Below, in pieces: positions 27,247-37,600 of a stretch of DNA of 64,000 bases. Every line of letters starts with the position of its first letter. Within the stretch, counting starts at the first letter, position 1. The stretch is from NCBI RefSeq assembly GCF_030815585.1, contig NZ_JAUSWY010000001.1:1178001-1242000 (forward strand), in the 5' to 3' direction. The translations under genes were made by a program, and so were the position numbers. Source of the stretch: Arthrobacter pascens (lineage in GTDB: Bacteria > Actinomycetota > Actinomycetes > Actinomycetales > Micrococcaceae). Below the pieces are notes generated by a model. That model had not been told where the DNA came from, did not search any database, and saw only the letters and a program-made list of their open reading frames with translations.

Positions 27247-30200
27247 ATGTCGTCTGGATCCAGCGTGGAGGATCAGCCCGTTTCAATTGGATTCCGTGAA
27301 GGTTTTCTCGGGGACTACTACCAGCACCTAGCTGAAGAGGACGCCCGAAGCTACTCGCAGGACGTGCTCGCCGCCCGCGCCGAAACCCACCGCGAGGTCG
27401 GCGCCGTCAGGCTGCCGGGCGAGGCGAAAATCGCCATCGTCAACGAGGAAGACAGCAGCGTCGTCTATGTGGTAACGGACGATATGCCTTTTTTGGTCGA
27501 CTCCGTCAATGCCGAGCTGGTCCGCCAGAACTCGGCCATCCACCTGGTGCTCCACCCCCTGTTCGTTGTGACCCGGAACCGGGAAACCGGGCAGCTCGTC
27601 AAGGTTGACCGGGTTCCTTCCAGCGTCGGTATCTCCAGTGGCGACACCGCCACCATGCCGAGTTTGTCGCACCTGATAGCCCAGGGCGACAACGCGTCCC
27701 ACATGGAGTCGTGGATTGCTGTTGAGATTGACCGCGCCTCCGATGATGCCCGGGCTTCACTGCTGGAGGGGCTGAAACGGGTACTCGGTGACGTCCGCGC
27801 CGCCGTCGAAGACTGGCCCAAAATGCGCAACAAAGCACTGCAGATCGCCGAAAACCTCGACAAGGTGGCCAACCCGGCGCAGATCGTCGAGCTGCGGCAG
27901 GCGCAGGATCTGCTTCGCTGGCTCGACGAGGGCAACTTTACCTTCCTTGGCTACCGCGAGTACGACCTGATCACCGTCGACGGCGAAGATGTCCTGGATC
28001 TGCGCGAAGGAAGCGGGCTCGGCCTCCTCCGGGCGGGTGCGAACTCGCACCATGTCCAGCACCTGACCGACGCCGGCCAGAAGAAGGCACGGGAAAAGCG
28101 CGCGCTCGTGATCACCAAGGCGAACTCACGGTCCACTGTCCACCGCCCCGCCTACCTGGACTACATCGGGGTTAAGAGCTTCGACTCGGCGGGCAATGTC
28201 AATGGCGAGCAGCGCTTCATCGGCCTCTTCGCGACGAGCGCGTACGCGGGCTCGGTCAGGAACATACCGATTGTCCGTGAGAAGGTGGACGCCGTACTGA
28301 GGAGCGCCGGTTTCCCGCCGGATTCGCATTCCGGCAAGGACCTGTTGGGAATTTTGGAGACCTACCCCCGCGACGAATTGTTCCAAATCGAGATTCCTGA
28401 TCTTGCGGCGACAGCCACCGGCATCCAGAAGCTGCAGGAGCGTCGGCGGACCCGGCTGTTCCTCAGGCCGGACATCTACGGCAGGTTCATGTCAGCGGTG
28501 GTCTACCTTCCCCGGGACCGCTACACCACCAACGTCCGGCTCCGCATCGAGGAGGAGTTGCGGGAGACGTTCCAGGCGGTTTCCATTGACTACGAAGCCA
28601 GGATGACGGAGTCTGCCCTTGCGCGTCTGTTCTTCCGTATCCGCCTCCCCAAGGGCGCCGATGTCAGCCATGCCAACACTGAAGAGCTGGAGAAGCGGCT
28701 GGTCCGGGCCGCCCGTTCCTGGAGCGAAGGGATCGGCGAGGTACTGAGGGGGAGCGGCGCCGATGAGCGCTCCAAGGAGCTTGCTGCCATCTGGTCAGAG
28801 GCGTTTCCCGCCGGATACCGCGTTGACTACGAAGTCGAGGACGCGCTGGAGGACATTGCCCGCTTCGAGAAGTACGGAGCGGAGGCCGAGCGTACCGCCG
28901 GAGCCAGGCAGGAGCGGCCAGGAGTCCATGTTTACCTCCCGGAGGGCGCGGGGGCCACGCTGGAGGAGGACGCACGCGTCAAGCTCTACATGCTGGAACC
29001 GAAGAGCCTGAGCCAGATTCTGCCGTACTTCCATAACCTAGGTCTCGAGGTGCTGGATGAGCGTCCTTTCGAGATCGAAACTGCGGACCGACGGGACTTT
29101 TTCCTTTACGATCTGGGCCTGAAGTACCCTTCAGGAGTCGACCCGGTGTCCACTGGACAGCTGCTCGCCGATTCGTTCGGTGCGGCCGTATCGGGCGCAG
29201 TTGAGTCTGACAGTTTTGACCGGCTGGTGCTGCGCGAGGGAATGCAATGGCGTCAGATAACGGTCCTGAGGGCCTATGCGCGGTACATGCGGCAAATGGG
29301 CAACACCAACTCGTTTGAGTTCATGGCTGATACCCTGCTGGCCAATCCCGAGGTAACCAAGGGCCTGAGTGCCCTGTTTGCGGCCCGGTTTGATCCTGCG
29401 CTGAGCGAGCACGAACGCAGCGAGACCCAGGAATCGGTCCGCCGGGAACTGTCCGCTGCCATTGAGGAAGTGGCCACGCTCGACGCCGACCGGGTCCTTC
29501 GCACGTTCGTCAACCTGATCGAATCCACTCTCCGCACCAACTACTACCAGTACAAGCCGCATCTGAGCTTCAAGCTGGACCCCACCAACCTCGAGGGGCT
29601 TCCGTTTCCGCGGCCGATGTTCGAAATCTGGGTTTATTCGCCCCGGGTCGAAGGCGTGCACCTCCGCTTCGGCAAGGTGGCACGCGGCGGACTCCGCTGG
29701 TCCGACCGCCGCGAGGACTTCCGGACAGAGATCCTGGGCCTCGTGAAGGCGCAGACAGTGAAGAATGCCGTGATTGTTCCCACCGGGGCGAAGGGCGGCT
29801 TCTTCGCGAAGCAGCTTCCCGATCCCGCGGCGGACCGCGCAGCCTGGATGGCAGAGGGCATTGAGAGCTACAAGACCTTTATCCGTGGGCTGCTGGACCT
29901 GACTGACAACCTGGTCACCCGGCCCGACGGGGAGACCCTCGTTCCGCCGTCGGACGTTGTAAGGCACGACGACGACGATTCCTACCTTGTGGTGGCGGCG
30001 GACAAGGGAACGGCTACGTTCTCCGACATTGCCAACGGGCTGGCCGCCGAGTACGGCTTCTGGCTGGGCGACGCGTTCGCATCCGGTGGCTCGGTGGGTT
30101 ACGACCACAAGGCCATGGGCATCACCGCCCGCGGCGCTTGGGAGTCGGTCAAACGCCACTTCAGCGAGCTTGACCTGGACACCCAGAGCCAGCCGTTCAC

Positions 30201-32100
30201 AGTGGTCGGTGTCGGGGACATGTCAGGCGACGTCTTCGGCAACGGCATGCTGCTGTCCCGCCACATCCGGCTGCTCGCCGCCTTCGACCACCGGCACATT
30301 TTCCTTGACCCCACACCGAATGAGGAATCATCGTTCGTCGAGCGGCAGCGGCTGTTCGAACTGCCGCGTTCCTCATGGGACGACTACGACAAATCCCTCA
30401 TCAGCGAGGGCGGCGGCGTATTTGCCCGCCAGGCCAAGGTCATTCCCGTCTCGCCGCAGGTCCGCGCCGCGCTGGGACTGCCCGGTGAAACCACCGAGCT
30501 GAGTCCTCCTGAGCTGCTGCGCGCCATCCTGCTGGCCCCAGCCGACCTGCTCTACAACGGCGGGATCGGGACTTATGTCAAGGCAAGCACCGAATCGAAT
30601 GCCTCGGTGGGTGACAAGGCCAACGATGCGATCCGTGTTGACGGCAAGGACCTGCGGGTCAAGGTGGTGGGCGAAGGCGGGAACCTGGGCATGACCCAGC
30701 GCGGCCGTATTGAGGCGGCGCTGCAGGGGGTCATCCTGAACACCGACGCCATCGACAACTCCGCCGGCGTGGATTGCTCGGACCATGAAGTGAACATCAA
30801 GATCTTCGTGGACCGCATGGTGGCTGCGGGCAAGCTGACCGCGGAAGAGCGCGCCGCTTTCCTCGCTTCCATGACGGAAGAAGTGGGCCGGCTGGTTCTT
30901 GAGGACAACGTGGACCAGAACATCCTGCTCCTGAATGACCGGATGCGCGTTGCCGAGTGGAGCCCCAGCTATGAGCGCCTGATGGACTGGCTGGAAAAGT
31001 CAGCGGACTTGAAGCGCGAGCTCGAGGCCCTGCCGACCACGGAGACTCTGCGGGAGCGGCTGAACCAGGGCCAAGGCCTCACTTCCCCGGAACTCTCGGT
31101 GCTGTCGGCCTATGCCAAGATCGAGCTGACTTCGGCACTGCGCGAAAGCGACCTCGCCGACGACCCATGGTTCCGCCAGACGCTCCGCGCGTATTTCCCG
31201 CAGCAGCTCAGGGAACGCTTCGATGCAGAGCTGGACACCCATCCGCTCCGCCGCGAGATCATTGCCACGGTGGTGGCCAATGACATGATCAACATGGGCG
31301 GGATCACCTTCGCCTTCCGCACCATGGAGGAGACATCCGCCACAGAGGTGGCAATTGCCAAAGCGTTCGTGGCGCTCAGGGAAATCTATGAGCTGGACGT
31401 CATGATAGGCGAGCTGAACAGCCTCCCGGCGTCGTTCCCCACCGAACACTGGAGCATGCTCCACCTGGACATCAGGCGCCTGCTGGACCGCGCCGTCCGC
31501 TGGCTTCTGGGCCAGGGCAGTGTTTCCCGCCCCATCGCCGATACTGTGGCTGAATTCAAGCCGCTCATGGATCCGATGCGCGCGCATCTGCTTGATTATC
31601 TGCGCGGAGACGACCGTGAGAGGGTTGCCAGCTGGCTGGAGAAGGCACGCGAGTGGGACGTGCCGGATGATTTGGCACTCCGTTGGGCAGAGCTCTTTGA
31701 GAGCTTCGTCCTGCTGGATATCGCCAAGATCGCGCATACCCGCAAGGACCCCGTCGAAGAGATCGCGGGCGTGTACTACACCGTGTTCAACCGCTTCCAT
31801 GCAGACTCCTTGCTGGAACGGATCAGCACCCTGCCACGCCAGGACCGGTGGCAGGCTTTGGCCCGGGCAGCGCTGCGGGACGATCTCTACTCCACCGTCT
31901 CAGACATGACGACGGCGGTGCTCCAGTCAACGGAGCCGGCGGCCTCGGCCGAGGACCGGCTGAGGGCGTGGGAAGGGCAGAATGCGGAGCAGCTGGGCCG
32001 GGCCAAGAGCATGTTCGATGAGGTCAACTCGCTCGAAGCCGACGATATGGCTTCACTGTCGGTAGCATTGAGGCTCTTGAGGTCAATCGTCCGGCGCTAG
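27247..32100 (+). CDS. NAD-specific glutamate dehydrogenase, large (about 180 kDa) class
   Basis: A 1617-residue enzyme that deaminates glutamate to 2-oxoglutarate with NAD+. The long N-terminal region (ACT-like regulatory modules) precedes the catalytic core, which shows GLRWSDRREDFRTEILGLVKAQTVKNAVIVPTGAKGGF (the catalytic Lys lies in the GAKGG motif), a VVGVGDMSGDVFGNGM nucleotide-binding segment, and a long helical C-terminal domain. The preferred start is ATG at 27247, nine bases from GGAGG; a TTG at 27241 is too close to the SD. It is followed 27 bases later by pdtaS. Confidence 0.95.
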   Translation: MSSGSSVEDQPVSIGFREGFLGDYYQHLAEEDARSYSQDVLAARAETHREVGAVRLPGEAKIAIVNEEDSSVVYVVTDDMPFLVDSVNAELVRQNSAIHLVLHPLFVVTRNRETGQLVKVDRVPSSVGISSGDTATMPSLSHLIAQGDNASHMESWIAVEIDRASDDARASLLEGLKRVLGDVRAAVEDWPKMRNKALQIAENLDKVANPAQIVELRQAQDLLRWLDEGNFTFLGYREYDLITVDGEDVLDLREGSGLGLLRAGANSHHVQHLTDAGQKKAREKRALVITKANSRSTVHRPAYLDYIGVKSFDSAGNVNGEQRFIGLFATSAYAGSVRNIPIVREKVDAVLRSAGFPPDSHSGKDLLGILETYPRDELFQIEIPDLAATATGIQKLQERRRTRLFLRPDIYGRFMSAVVYLPRDRYTTNVRLRIEEELRETFQAVSIDYEARMTESALARLFFRIRLPKGADVSHANTEELEKRLVRAARSWSEGIGEVLRGSGADERSKELAAIWSEAFPAGYRVDYEVEDALEDIARFEKYGAEAERTAGARQERPGVHVYLPEGAGATLEEDARVKLYMLEPKSLSQILPYFHNLGLEVLDERPFEIETADRRDFFLYDLGLKYPSGVDPVSTGQLLADSFGAAVSGAVESDSFDRLVLREGMQWRQITVLRAYARYMRQMGNTNSFEFMADTLLANPEVTKGLSALFAARFDPALSEHERSETQESVRRELSAAIEEVATLDADRVLRTFVNLIESTLRTNYYQYKPHLSFKLDPTNLEGLPFPRPMFEIWVYSPRVEGVHLRFGKVARGGLRWSDRREDFRTEILGLVKAQTVKNAVIVPTGAKGGFFAKQLPDPAADRAAWMAEGIESYKTFIRGLLDLTDNLVTRPDGETLVPPSDVVRHDDDDSYLVVAADKGTATFSDIANGLAAEYGFWLGDAFASGGSVGYDHKAMGITARGAWESVKRHFSELDLDTQSQPFTVVGVGDMSGDVFGNGMLLSRHIRLLAAFDHRHIFLDPTPNEESSFVERQRLFELPRSSWDDYDKSLISEGGGVFARQAKVIPVSPQVRAALGLPGETTELSPPELLRAILLAPADLLYNGGIGTYVKASTESNASVGDKANDAIRVDGKDLRVKVVGEGGNLGMTQRGRIEAALQGVILNTDAIDNSAGVDCSDHEVNIKIFVDRMVAAGKLTAEERAAFLASMTEEVGRLVLEDNVDQNILLLNDRMRVAEWSPSYERLMDWLEKSADLKRELEALPTTETLRERLNQGQGLTSPELSVLSAYAKIELTSALRESDLADDPWFRQTLRAYFPQQLRERFDAELDTHPLRREIIATVVANDMINMGGITFAFRTMEETSATEVAIAKAFVALREIYELDVMIGELNSLPASFPTEHWSMLHLDIRRLLDRAVRWLLGQGSVSRPIADTVAEFKPLMDPMRAHLLDYLRGDDRERVASWLEKAREWDVPDDLALRWAELFESFVLLDIAKIAHTRKDPVEEIAGVYYTVFNRFHADSLLERISTLPRQDRWQALARAALRDDLYSTVSDMTTAVLQSTEPAASAEDRLRAWEGQNAEQLGRAKSMFDEVNSLEADDMASLSVALRLLRSIVRR

Positions 32101-32127
32101 TGTTCACGCGTCGTAACTGGAGGTGCA

Positions 32128-33597
32128 GTGGCAATCTTTACGGACCCTATCAGGGAACATGCTGATTTCGGGCCGGGCGATGCCGAATGGCTGCACCTCC
32201 TGGTGGGCGACTGGCAGATGGTTGCCGACCTTGCCTTTGCCGACTTGGCCTTGTGGTTTCCACATCCGGAATACGGCTACATTGCGCTGGCGCACGTCCG
32301 TCCTTCAACCACGCACACCGTCTTCCACGGGGACTTTGTGGGCGAGGGGATCCGGTCCGATCTGCAGCCCTTGGTCGACAAAGCGTGGAACAGCCGCGCC
32401 ATTGAGCGGTCCAGTGAAACCAACTGGAACAGTGACATGGCCCTGAGGGTGGAGGCCGTTCCCATGGTCCGGAACGGCCGGACCCTGGCTGTTGTGACCA
32501 CCCACATGGATCTGTCCAGTTCCCGGATGCCTTCGCGCCTGGAGCTCACCTACCGGCAGTGTGCCTATGACCTGCTCCGGATGGGGACGCTGGGCCTGTG
32601 GCCCGATTTTGCGTCGCCGACCGGCTCCCGCCGCGGTGCGCCGCGTGTGGGGGACGGCCTGGTCAGGCTCGATGCCGAGGGCATCGTGCAGTATGCGAGC
32701 CCCAACGGGGTGTCGGCTTTCCGGCGGCTGGGGGACGGCGAGTCACTTGAGGGCCGTTCATTGGCTGAAGTGACTGCCAGCCTGCTCAAGGACCGGCGGA
32801 TGGTCGACGAGACCTTGCCGCTGGTGGTGACCGGGCGGATGCCGTGGCGGAGTGAGATCGAATCCCGCGGGGTTAGCCTCTCGCTGCGGGCCATCCCGCT
32901 CCGCGATGAGCAGCAGCGCTTCGGGGCGCTGGTGCTGTGCCGTGATGTTTCCGAATTGCGGCGGCGGGAATTGGAACTCGTCACGAAGGACGCAACCATC
33001 CGCGAGATCCACCACCGGGTCAAGAACAACCTGCAGACCGTGGCTGCCCTGCTGCGGATGCAGTCCCGCCGGATGGTCAGCGATGAAGCCAAACAGGGCC
33101 TCGAACAGGCGATGCGCCGGGTTGCCACCATTGCCCTGGTCCATGAAACCCTGTCGCAGGGGTTGACCCAGAGTGTTGATTTTGATGAGCTGATCGGCCG
33201 TCAGTTCAGACTCTCCGCCGAGGTTGCGTCGCCCTCGCAGCAGGTGAAGACCGAGCGTGCGGGGCTCTTCGGCGAACTGCCCAGCGATTTCGCCACTCCG
33301 CTGGCGCTGGTGATTAATGAACTGGTGACCAACGCCGTCGAGCATGGTCTTGAAGGACGCGCGGGAACGGTATGGCTCCTGGCTGACCGTTCCGAGGAGG
33401 AAGATGGCGAGGAACTCCTGACCGTGACGGTGGCGGATGACGGAGTCGGCCTTCCGGATACGCCCCACGTGGAAGGCCTGGGACTCCAGATCGTCCGCAC
33501 CCTGGTGACCAGTGAACTTGGCGGCTCCATCCGGTGGCAACCGCGCGAAGGTGGGGGAACCGCAGTCCAGATCCGGCTGAGCCTCGTGGCCAAGTAG
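32128..33597 (+). CDS. pdtaS: Sensor histidine kinase PdtaS
   Basis: A 489-residue soluble kinase of the HisKA_2 type. The N-terminal GAF domain (residues 1-150), a PAS domain (LVRLDAEGIVQYASPNGVSAFRRLG, residues 170-280), then IREIHHRVKNNLQTVAALLRMQSRRM with the phosphorylated His at about 295/296, and a C-terminal HATPase with NELVTNAVEHGL and DDGVGLP. In mycobacteria PdtaS phosphorylates PdtaR, an RNA-binding antiterminator, and lies next to whiB1, as it does here. The start is GTG at 32128 preceded by GGAGGTGCA. No TM helix is seen. Confidence 0.92.
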   Translation: MAIFTDPIREHADFGPGDAEWLHLLVGDWQMVADLAFADLALWFPHPEYGYIALAHVRPSTTHTVFHGDFVGEGIRSDLQPLVDKAWNSRAIERSSETNWNSDMALRVEAVPMVRNGRTLAVVTTHMDLSSSRMPSRLELTYRQCAYDLLRMGTLGLWPDFASPTGSRRGAPRVGDGLVRLDAEGIVQYASPNGVSAFRRLGDGESLEGRSLAEVTASLLKDRRMVDETLPLVVTGRMPWRSEIESRGVSLSLRAIPLRDEQQRFGALVLCRDVSELRRRELELVTKDATIREIHHRVKNNLQTVAALLRMQSRRMVSDEAKQGLEQAMRRVATIALVHETLSQGLTQSVDFDELIGRQFRLSAEVASPSQQVKTERAGLFGELPSDFATPLALVINELVTNAVEHGLEGRAGTVWLLADRSEEEDGEELLTVTVADDGVGLPDTPHVEGLGLQIVRTLVTSELGGSIRWQPREGGGTAVQIRLSLVAK

Positions 33598-33627
33598 CTT
33601 GGGAGCGGACGTCCGGACAGCTTAAGA

Positions 33628-33661
33628 GCGATGGCCGCGACCTTCTGGTCGCGGCCATCGC
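33628..33661. terminator. Bidirectional terminator between pdtaS and whiB1
   Basis: A perfect 15-bp stem (GCGATGGCCGCGACC pairs with its complement at 33647-33661) around a TTCT loop. It sits 30 bases after the pdtaS stop and 24 bases before the end of whiB1, and suits termination of both converging genes. Confidence 0.85.
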
Positions 33662-33685
33662 CGTGTACGTTGTCTGCCGTTGAGG

Positions 33686-33934
33686 TCAGGAGGCGCGGCG
33701 GGCGCGTGCTGCCCGACGCTTCAGGGCTCGGCGCTCGTCCTCGCTCATACCGCCCCATACTCCCGCGTCCTGCCCGGATTCGAGGGCCCACTGAAGGCAC
33801 GTGTCAACAACCGGGCAGCGGCGGCAGACGCTCTTGGCTTCCTCGATCTGGAGGAGGGCTGGGCCCGTGTTTCCGACGGGGAAAAACAGTTCCGGGTCCT
33901 TGTCAAGGCACGCTGCGCGGTTACGCCAATCCAT
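33686..33934 (-). CDS. whiB1: WhiB-family iron-sulfur regulator, WhiB1 type
   Basis: 82 residues with the WhiB signature: four cysteines binding a [4Fe-4S] cluster (C9, C37, C40, C46 by this start: AACL, VCRRCPV, TCLQW) followed by the GVWGG turn and a basic C-terminus (RALKRRAARARRAS). It closely follows WhiB1 in sequence (MDWRNRAAC, DPELFFPVGNTGPALLQIEEAK). WhiB1 is essential in mycobacteria, binds nitric oxide through its cluster and interacts with the primary sigma factor. An upstream TTG at 33952 could add six residues. Gene order with pdtaS is the same as in mycobacteria. Confidence 0.93.
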   Translation of the reverse strand: MDWRNRAACLDKDPELFFPVGNTGPALLQIEEAKSVCRRCPVVDTCLQWALESGQDAGVWGGMSEDERRALKRRAARARRAS

Positions 33935-33969
33935 GCTGATCAGTTGCTCCAATTCTGGGAAGAGCTCTT

Positions 33970-33985
33970 TGTGAAATTATTCACT
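33970..33985. promoter_or_regulatory. Crp-like binding site upstream of whiB1
   Basis: The sequence TGTGAAATTATTCACT has the Crp/GlxR half-sites TGTGA and TCAC(T) spaced six bases apart, one base short of perfect symmetry. It lies 36-51 bases upstream of the whiB1 start. In Mycobacterium tuberculosis the Crp homologue is known to control whiB1, so a conserved cAMP control is plausible. Confidence 0.6.
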
Positions 33986-34002
33986 AGGAGCTACATAGGA
34001 AA

Positions 34003-34019
34003 GGGGCCCTGCGGGCCCC
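34003..34019. promoter_or_regulatory. GC-rich hairpin upstream of whiB1
   Basis: GGGGCCC and GGGCCCC form a 7-bp stem around TGC in the 230-bp gap between the divergent whiB1 and membrane-protein genes. It could be part of the whiB1 leader or just a structural feature of the promoter. There is no T tract to make it a terminator. Confidence 0.4.
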
Positions 34020-34164
34020 CTCGGTCATCTGAATTAAGCCTGTCATGTTAACGCTGTGTAAACAAGGGGTAATAAGCCTCGAAATCCCCGGAACGCTGAG
34101 CGATACATCACATCGGTGCTGATGGCCCTCACCACCGTCCGACTATGTCCGGTAGGGTGCCATT

Positions 34165-34662
34165 GTGTCAAGACCCCCGGAGAACCCCGCAGATTCGTCG
34201 CCTGATCCCTCCGCACATGGCTTTGGTTCCGACGACGGACGAGATCCGTCTGTGTCAGGGGACGGGGGGCGGCCGCGGGCGATAGTGGTGATAGCCCTGA
34301 TCGCTGTGGCTGAAGCAACGGCCCTGCTGGTCGCCGCAGGCTGGTATGGGTACAGGCTCGCATCAGGTGCTCCTGTCCAGTCTTTCTGGGGGGCCGTCTT
34401 CACTCTTGGACTTCTGTTGGCGTTCGCGGCATGGCTTTATGCGGTGGGCCATTTTCTGTTCCGTGGGTACCGGTGGACACGCGCCGCCGCATTAGTGGCC
34501 CAGTTGTTCGTCCTGACCATTGGCTTCCCTACGCTGACAGGGGGACTCGTATGGGCAGGCGTAGCCATGCTGGTCCCGGCGCTCACTGCCGTAGTTCTGC
34601 TCTTTGACAAACGGGTTATCAGCTATGCGTCCCGAACAGGCGGTTCACCTCCGGCTCTCTGA
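34165..34662 (+). CDS. Small integral membrane protein
   Basis: 165 residues, with a disordered N-terminus followed by four predicted helices (RAIVVIALIAVAEATALLVA, FWGAVFTLGLLLAFAAWLYAV, AAALVAQLFVLTIGFPTLTGG, WAGVAMLVPALTAVVLLF). No known family was recognised. It starts at GTG 34165 and its last six codons overlap the end of the large FtsK-type ATPase gene, which converges from the right. It could be a partner or simply a neighbour. Confidence 0.65.
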   Translation: MSRPPENPADSSPDPSAHGFGSDDGRDPSVSGDGGRPRAIVVIALIAVAEATALLVAAGWYGYRLASGAPVQSFWGAVFTLGLLLAFAAWLYAVGHFLFRGYRWTRAAALVAQLFVLTIGFPTLTGGLVWAGVAMLVPALTAVVLLFDKRVISYASRTGGSPPAL

Positions 34663-37600
34663 GGTTGCTCCCTGATGTCCGGCTCGTCCCGAGTCCCGAG
34701 TCCCGAGGGGCGCGGCGGGCAGTTCGGCGGTAACCCAGCCCAGCTGGACAGCCATCGACCTGCCGCCGGAGATCAAAACACTCCTGCCCGGCGGCGGATT
34801 TGATTCAACGTCGAACCGCACACCAAAGAGATCGCCGTCCATCAAAGTGCGCGGGGCAATCAGCAAACCCGTCCCCAGGCCGCGGGCGCTCAGCACCAAC
34901 GGAACCCGCTGAAGGACCATCGGGCTGAAGCTGGCCGTCACGACCACGGTGAAACCCATGGCGCTGAGCTCTGTGAGGCCGTGATTCGCAACCGCCGGCA
35001 GCAGATCTGCGTCGTCCACCAACGCGATGGAACCTCGGTCCACTTCGCCGGCAACGGCCTTGCGGAGGATCCGGGACCAGTAGTCGGTGGGGTCCGCTCC
35101 CGCTTCAGGTGTCAGCCATGGGTTGGTCTCCCCGTTGAGCAGTGGAAGTAACTGGAGGAGGTTCGTCTTTCCGGAGGAGGGGCCGCCAAGTACAGCGAGG
35201 ACCCCGCCCGCCGGCAGCCGGAGGGACACCGATGCCAGATCGTCCCCGCCCACCCCTACCCGGAGAAAGTGGTGCCGGAGCCTGACCGCGCCTGATGACT
35301 GGCCGAGAAATCCGGCGCCGGCGGCCTGGGCGGACTCGCGGGCCTCGGCGGCCTCGCTGGACTCCGAGGCCTCGGCGGCAGCGTCCCCGGCCGCCCGTGC
35401 CAGGATCTCGTGGGCTGGTACCTTTGCCGGCAAGGGATCGACCCGGAACGGACGCCTGACTATGGGATGTCGCTGGATGCCTCCTGCCGAACGGACCTCT
35501 GTACCGCCACGGGATGGGGTGTAGAACTGGCACACGGCAGTCTTGTCGGACGAGAGGGCACCAACAGCCACGGCCCTTCCCGGTGCCCTGGCCGTAGCAG
35601 GCATTTTTGGCCAGGCAAGACGGCTGTCCTCGCTGGAGCCGGTTGGAAAATAGACGCGGTTCGGCACCGACGCGAAGAACCTGGCGGTGACAAGGTCCCG
35701 CTGGCCGGACAGGAGCACAGTGAGCTTTGCCCTGCTGCCGTCCCGGACAAGATCGTGCACCAGATCCTCGGCCCAGGCCAGGGGGCCGGAACGGAAGGCC
35801 GAGACCCAGGACCCCCATCCAGCAATCACCAGGATGAGGGGCGTTTCGTCGTCGAGAGCGGGACGGCTGAGCCGCTGCGACTGCTCCCGGGCCAGTCGCT
35901 CCAGTATCCGGACTGCCCGGCGCAGTTCATGCAGGCCAGCGCGTGCCCCGACTCTGTTGTGTCCGGCCATTCCGATGAAGGAGCCGTCCCCGTCGAGTAT
36001 GTACAGATGTGATTCCGTGGGGTGGGCCGCCAGCGCGCGGACCGCGAACCGCAGGGCCTCCCTTGCTCCGGACTCCGATGCACCGACGAGTCCCAGGTGT
36101 CCGTGGCCGGCAGGTTCCCACGCGACAGGTGCTATTCGCTGTTCATCGGGTAGGTCCATCAGGCCAAGTTGGATGGTCCAGGGGCTGATGGTCCAGGTCG
36201 TCGGCGATGCTGACGGGAAGGCTCCTGCCCGGGCCGGTGCCGTCAGAGCCGGTTCTGCAATGACGGGTTCCGGCAGGATGCAGGGAAGCGGTGCCGCAAC
36301 GGGCCGCCGGACGGGTTCTCCGCCCATGGCTGCCCAGAGCTCCGTCATGGCGGTCACCAGTGGAGCTGCTGCCAGCGCGGGCGTCACACCGGCCGGATCG
36401 GACGCCGGGATGCCGTCGTCTGCCGGGGACTCAAGCGCCTCGATAGCAAATCGGATCTTGATTCCTTCGGCTTCAGCTTCGGTTCCAGCTTCGGTGGCCG
36501 GGCCACCCAGCGAAGCGGCCTGGAACTCCTGCGGAGCCTCAGTGCCCCGCGCAAGGTAGGCCCTTCCCGGGGTATCCACGCTAATTCCGGCTGCAGCCTT
36601 GGTACTGATGATGTCCATGGACTCCATCTCGGACTGCACGCGCAAGGCGATGCTGGTGGTGACGTTGGCGCGGATATCCGCGGTCAGCGCGCCCTGCGGC
36701 CGCTGCGTGGCCATTATCAGGTGGACGCCGAGGGAGCGCCCTATTGCAGCGATTCTCATGAGTTCCCGTAGAGCCTCGGGCGCGTCTTCCACCAGCATGC
36801 GAAATTCATCGATGACAACTACGAGGTGGGGGAGCGGCGACTCCTGTCCAGCCTGAGATGCCCGGTATGACGGAAGATCCGGGGCCTGGACTGATGCAAG
36901 TAGTTCCTCGCGGAGCCTGATTTCCGCGCGAAGGGACGAGAGCGAGCGTTCGAGTTCATGGTTGGTCAGGTCAGTGAGCATTCCCACGCAGTGGGGGAGA
37001 CCTGTCAGTGGCCCCAGTCCAGAACCGCCCTTGAAATCCACAAACAGGAAGTTAATGCGGTCTGGCGGATAGCTGAGTGCCAGCGCAACGGTCAGGGTGC
37101 GCAGGAGTTCAGATTTGCCGGAACCAGTGGTTCCGGCAACCAGGAGGTGGGGTCCGTCGGCCTGTAGGTCCAGGACGCGTTTTCCATCGACAGAACGCCC
37201 GACGGGAACAGCGAGTCCTCGGGTCAGCCGCTGTGCTGCCCACCTTGAGGTTGTTTCCGCTGCCGAAAGCGGGAGTAGATCCGCAAGTGAGCAGGACGAC
37301 GGGACTGTCTTCTCACCGTCGGTGGGGAGGGCGGCCGGTCGCGCCAGTCGACGGCAAAAGCGGCTGAAGACTTCATCCTGAACAAGGTCCGGCACGAAAC
37401 GGATGCATTCCGTGGGCGTTCGGAGCAGCGAGCCTTGTTCGCCTAGTTCGACGTCGGCCGCCGTCGGGGTGCCTTCGACTTGCCAGAGGCGGATGACCCG
37501 CCAGTTCTCCTGTACGGCCCTGGGTATGATCCCGGAGTCGGTGCCGTGTGCATCCTCGCCCCCGGCGAGAATGACCACCCCGTGGCTATACCGGGGCCCG

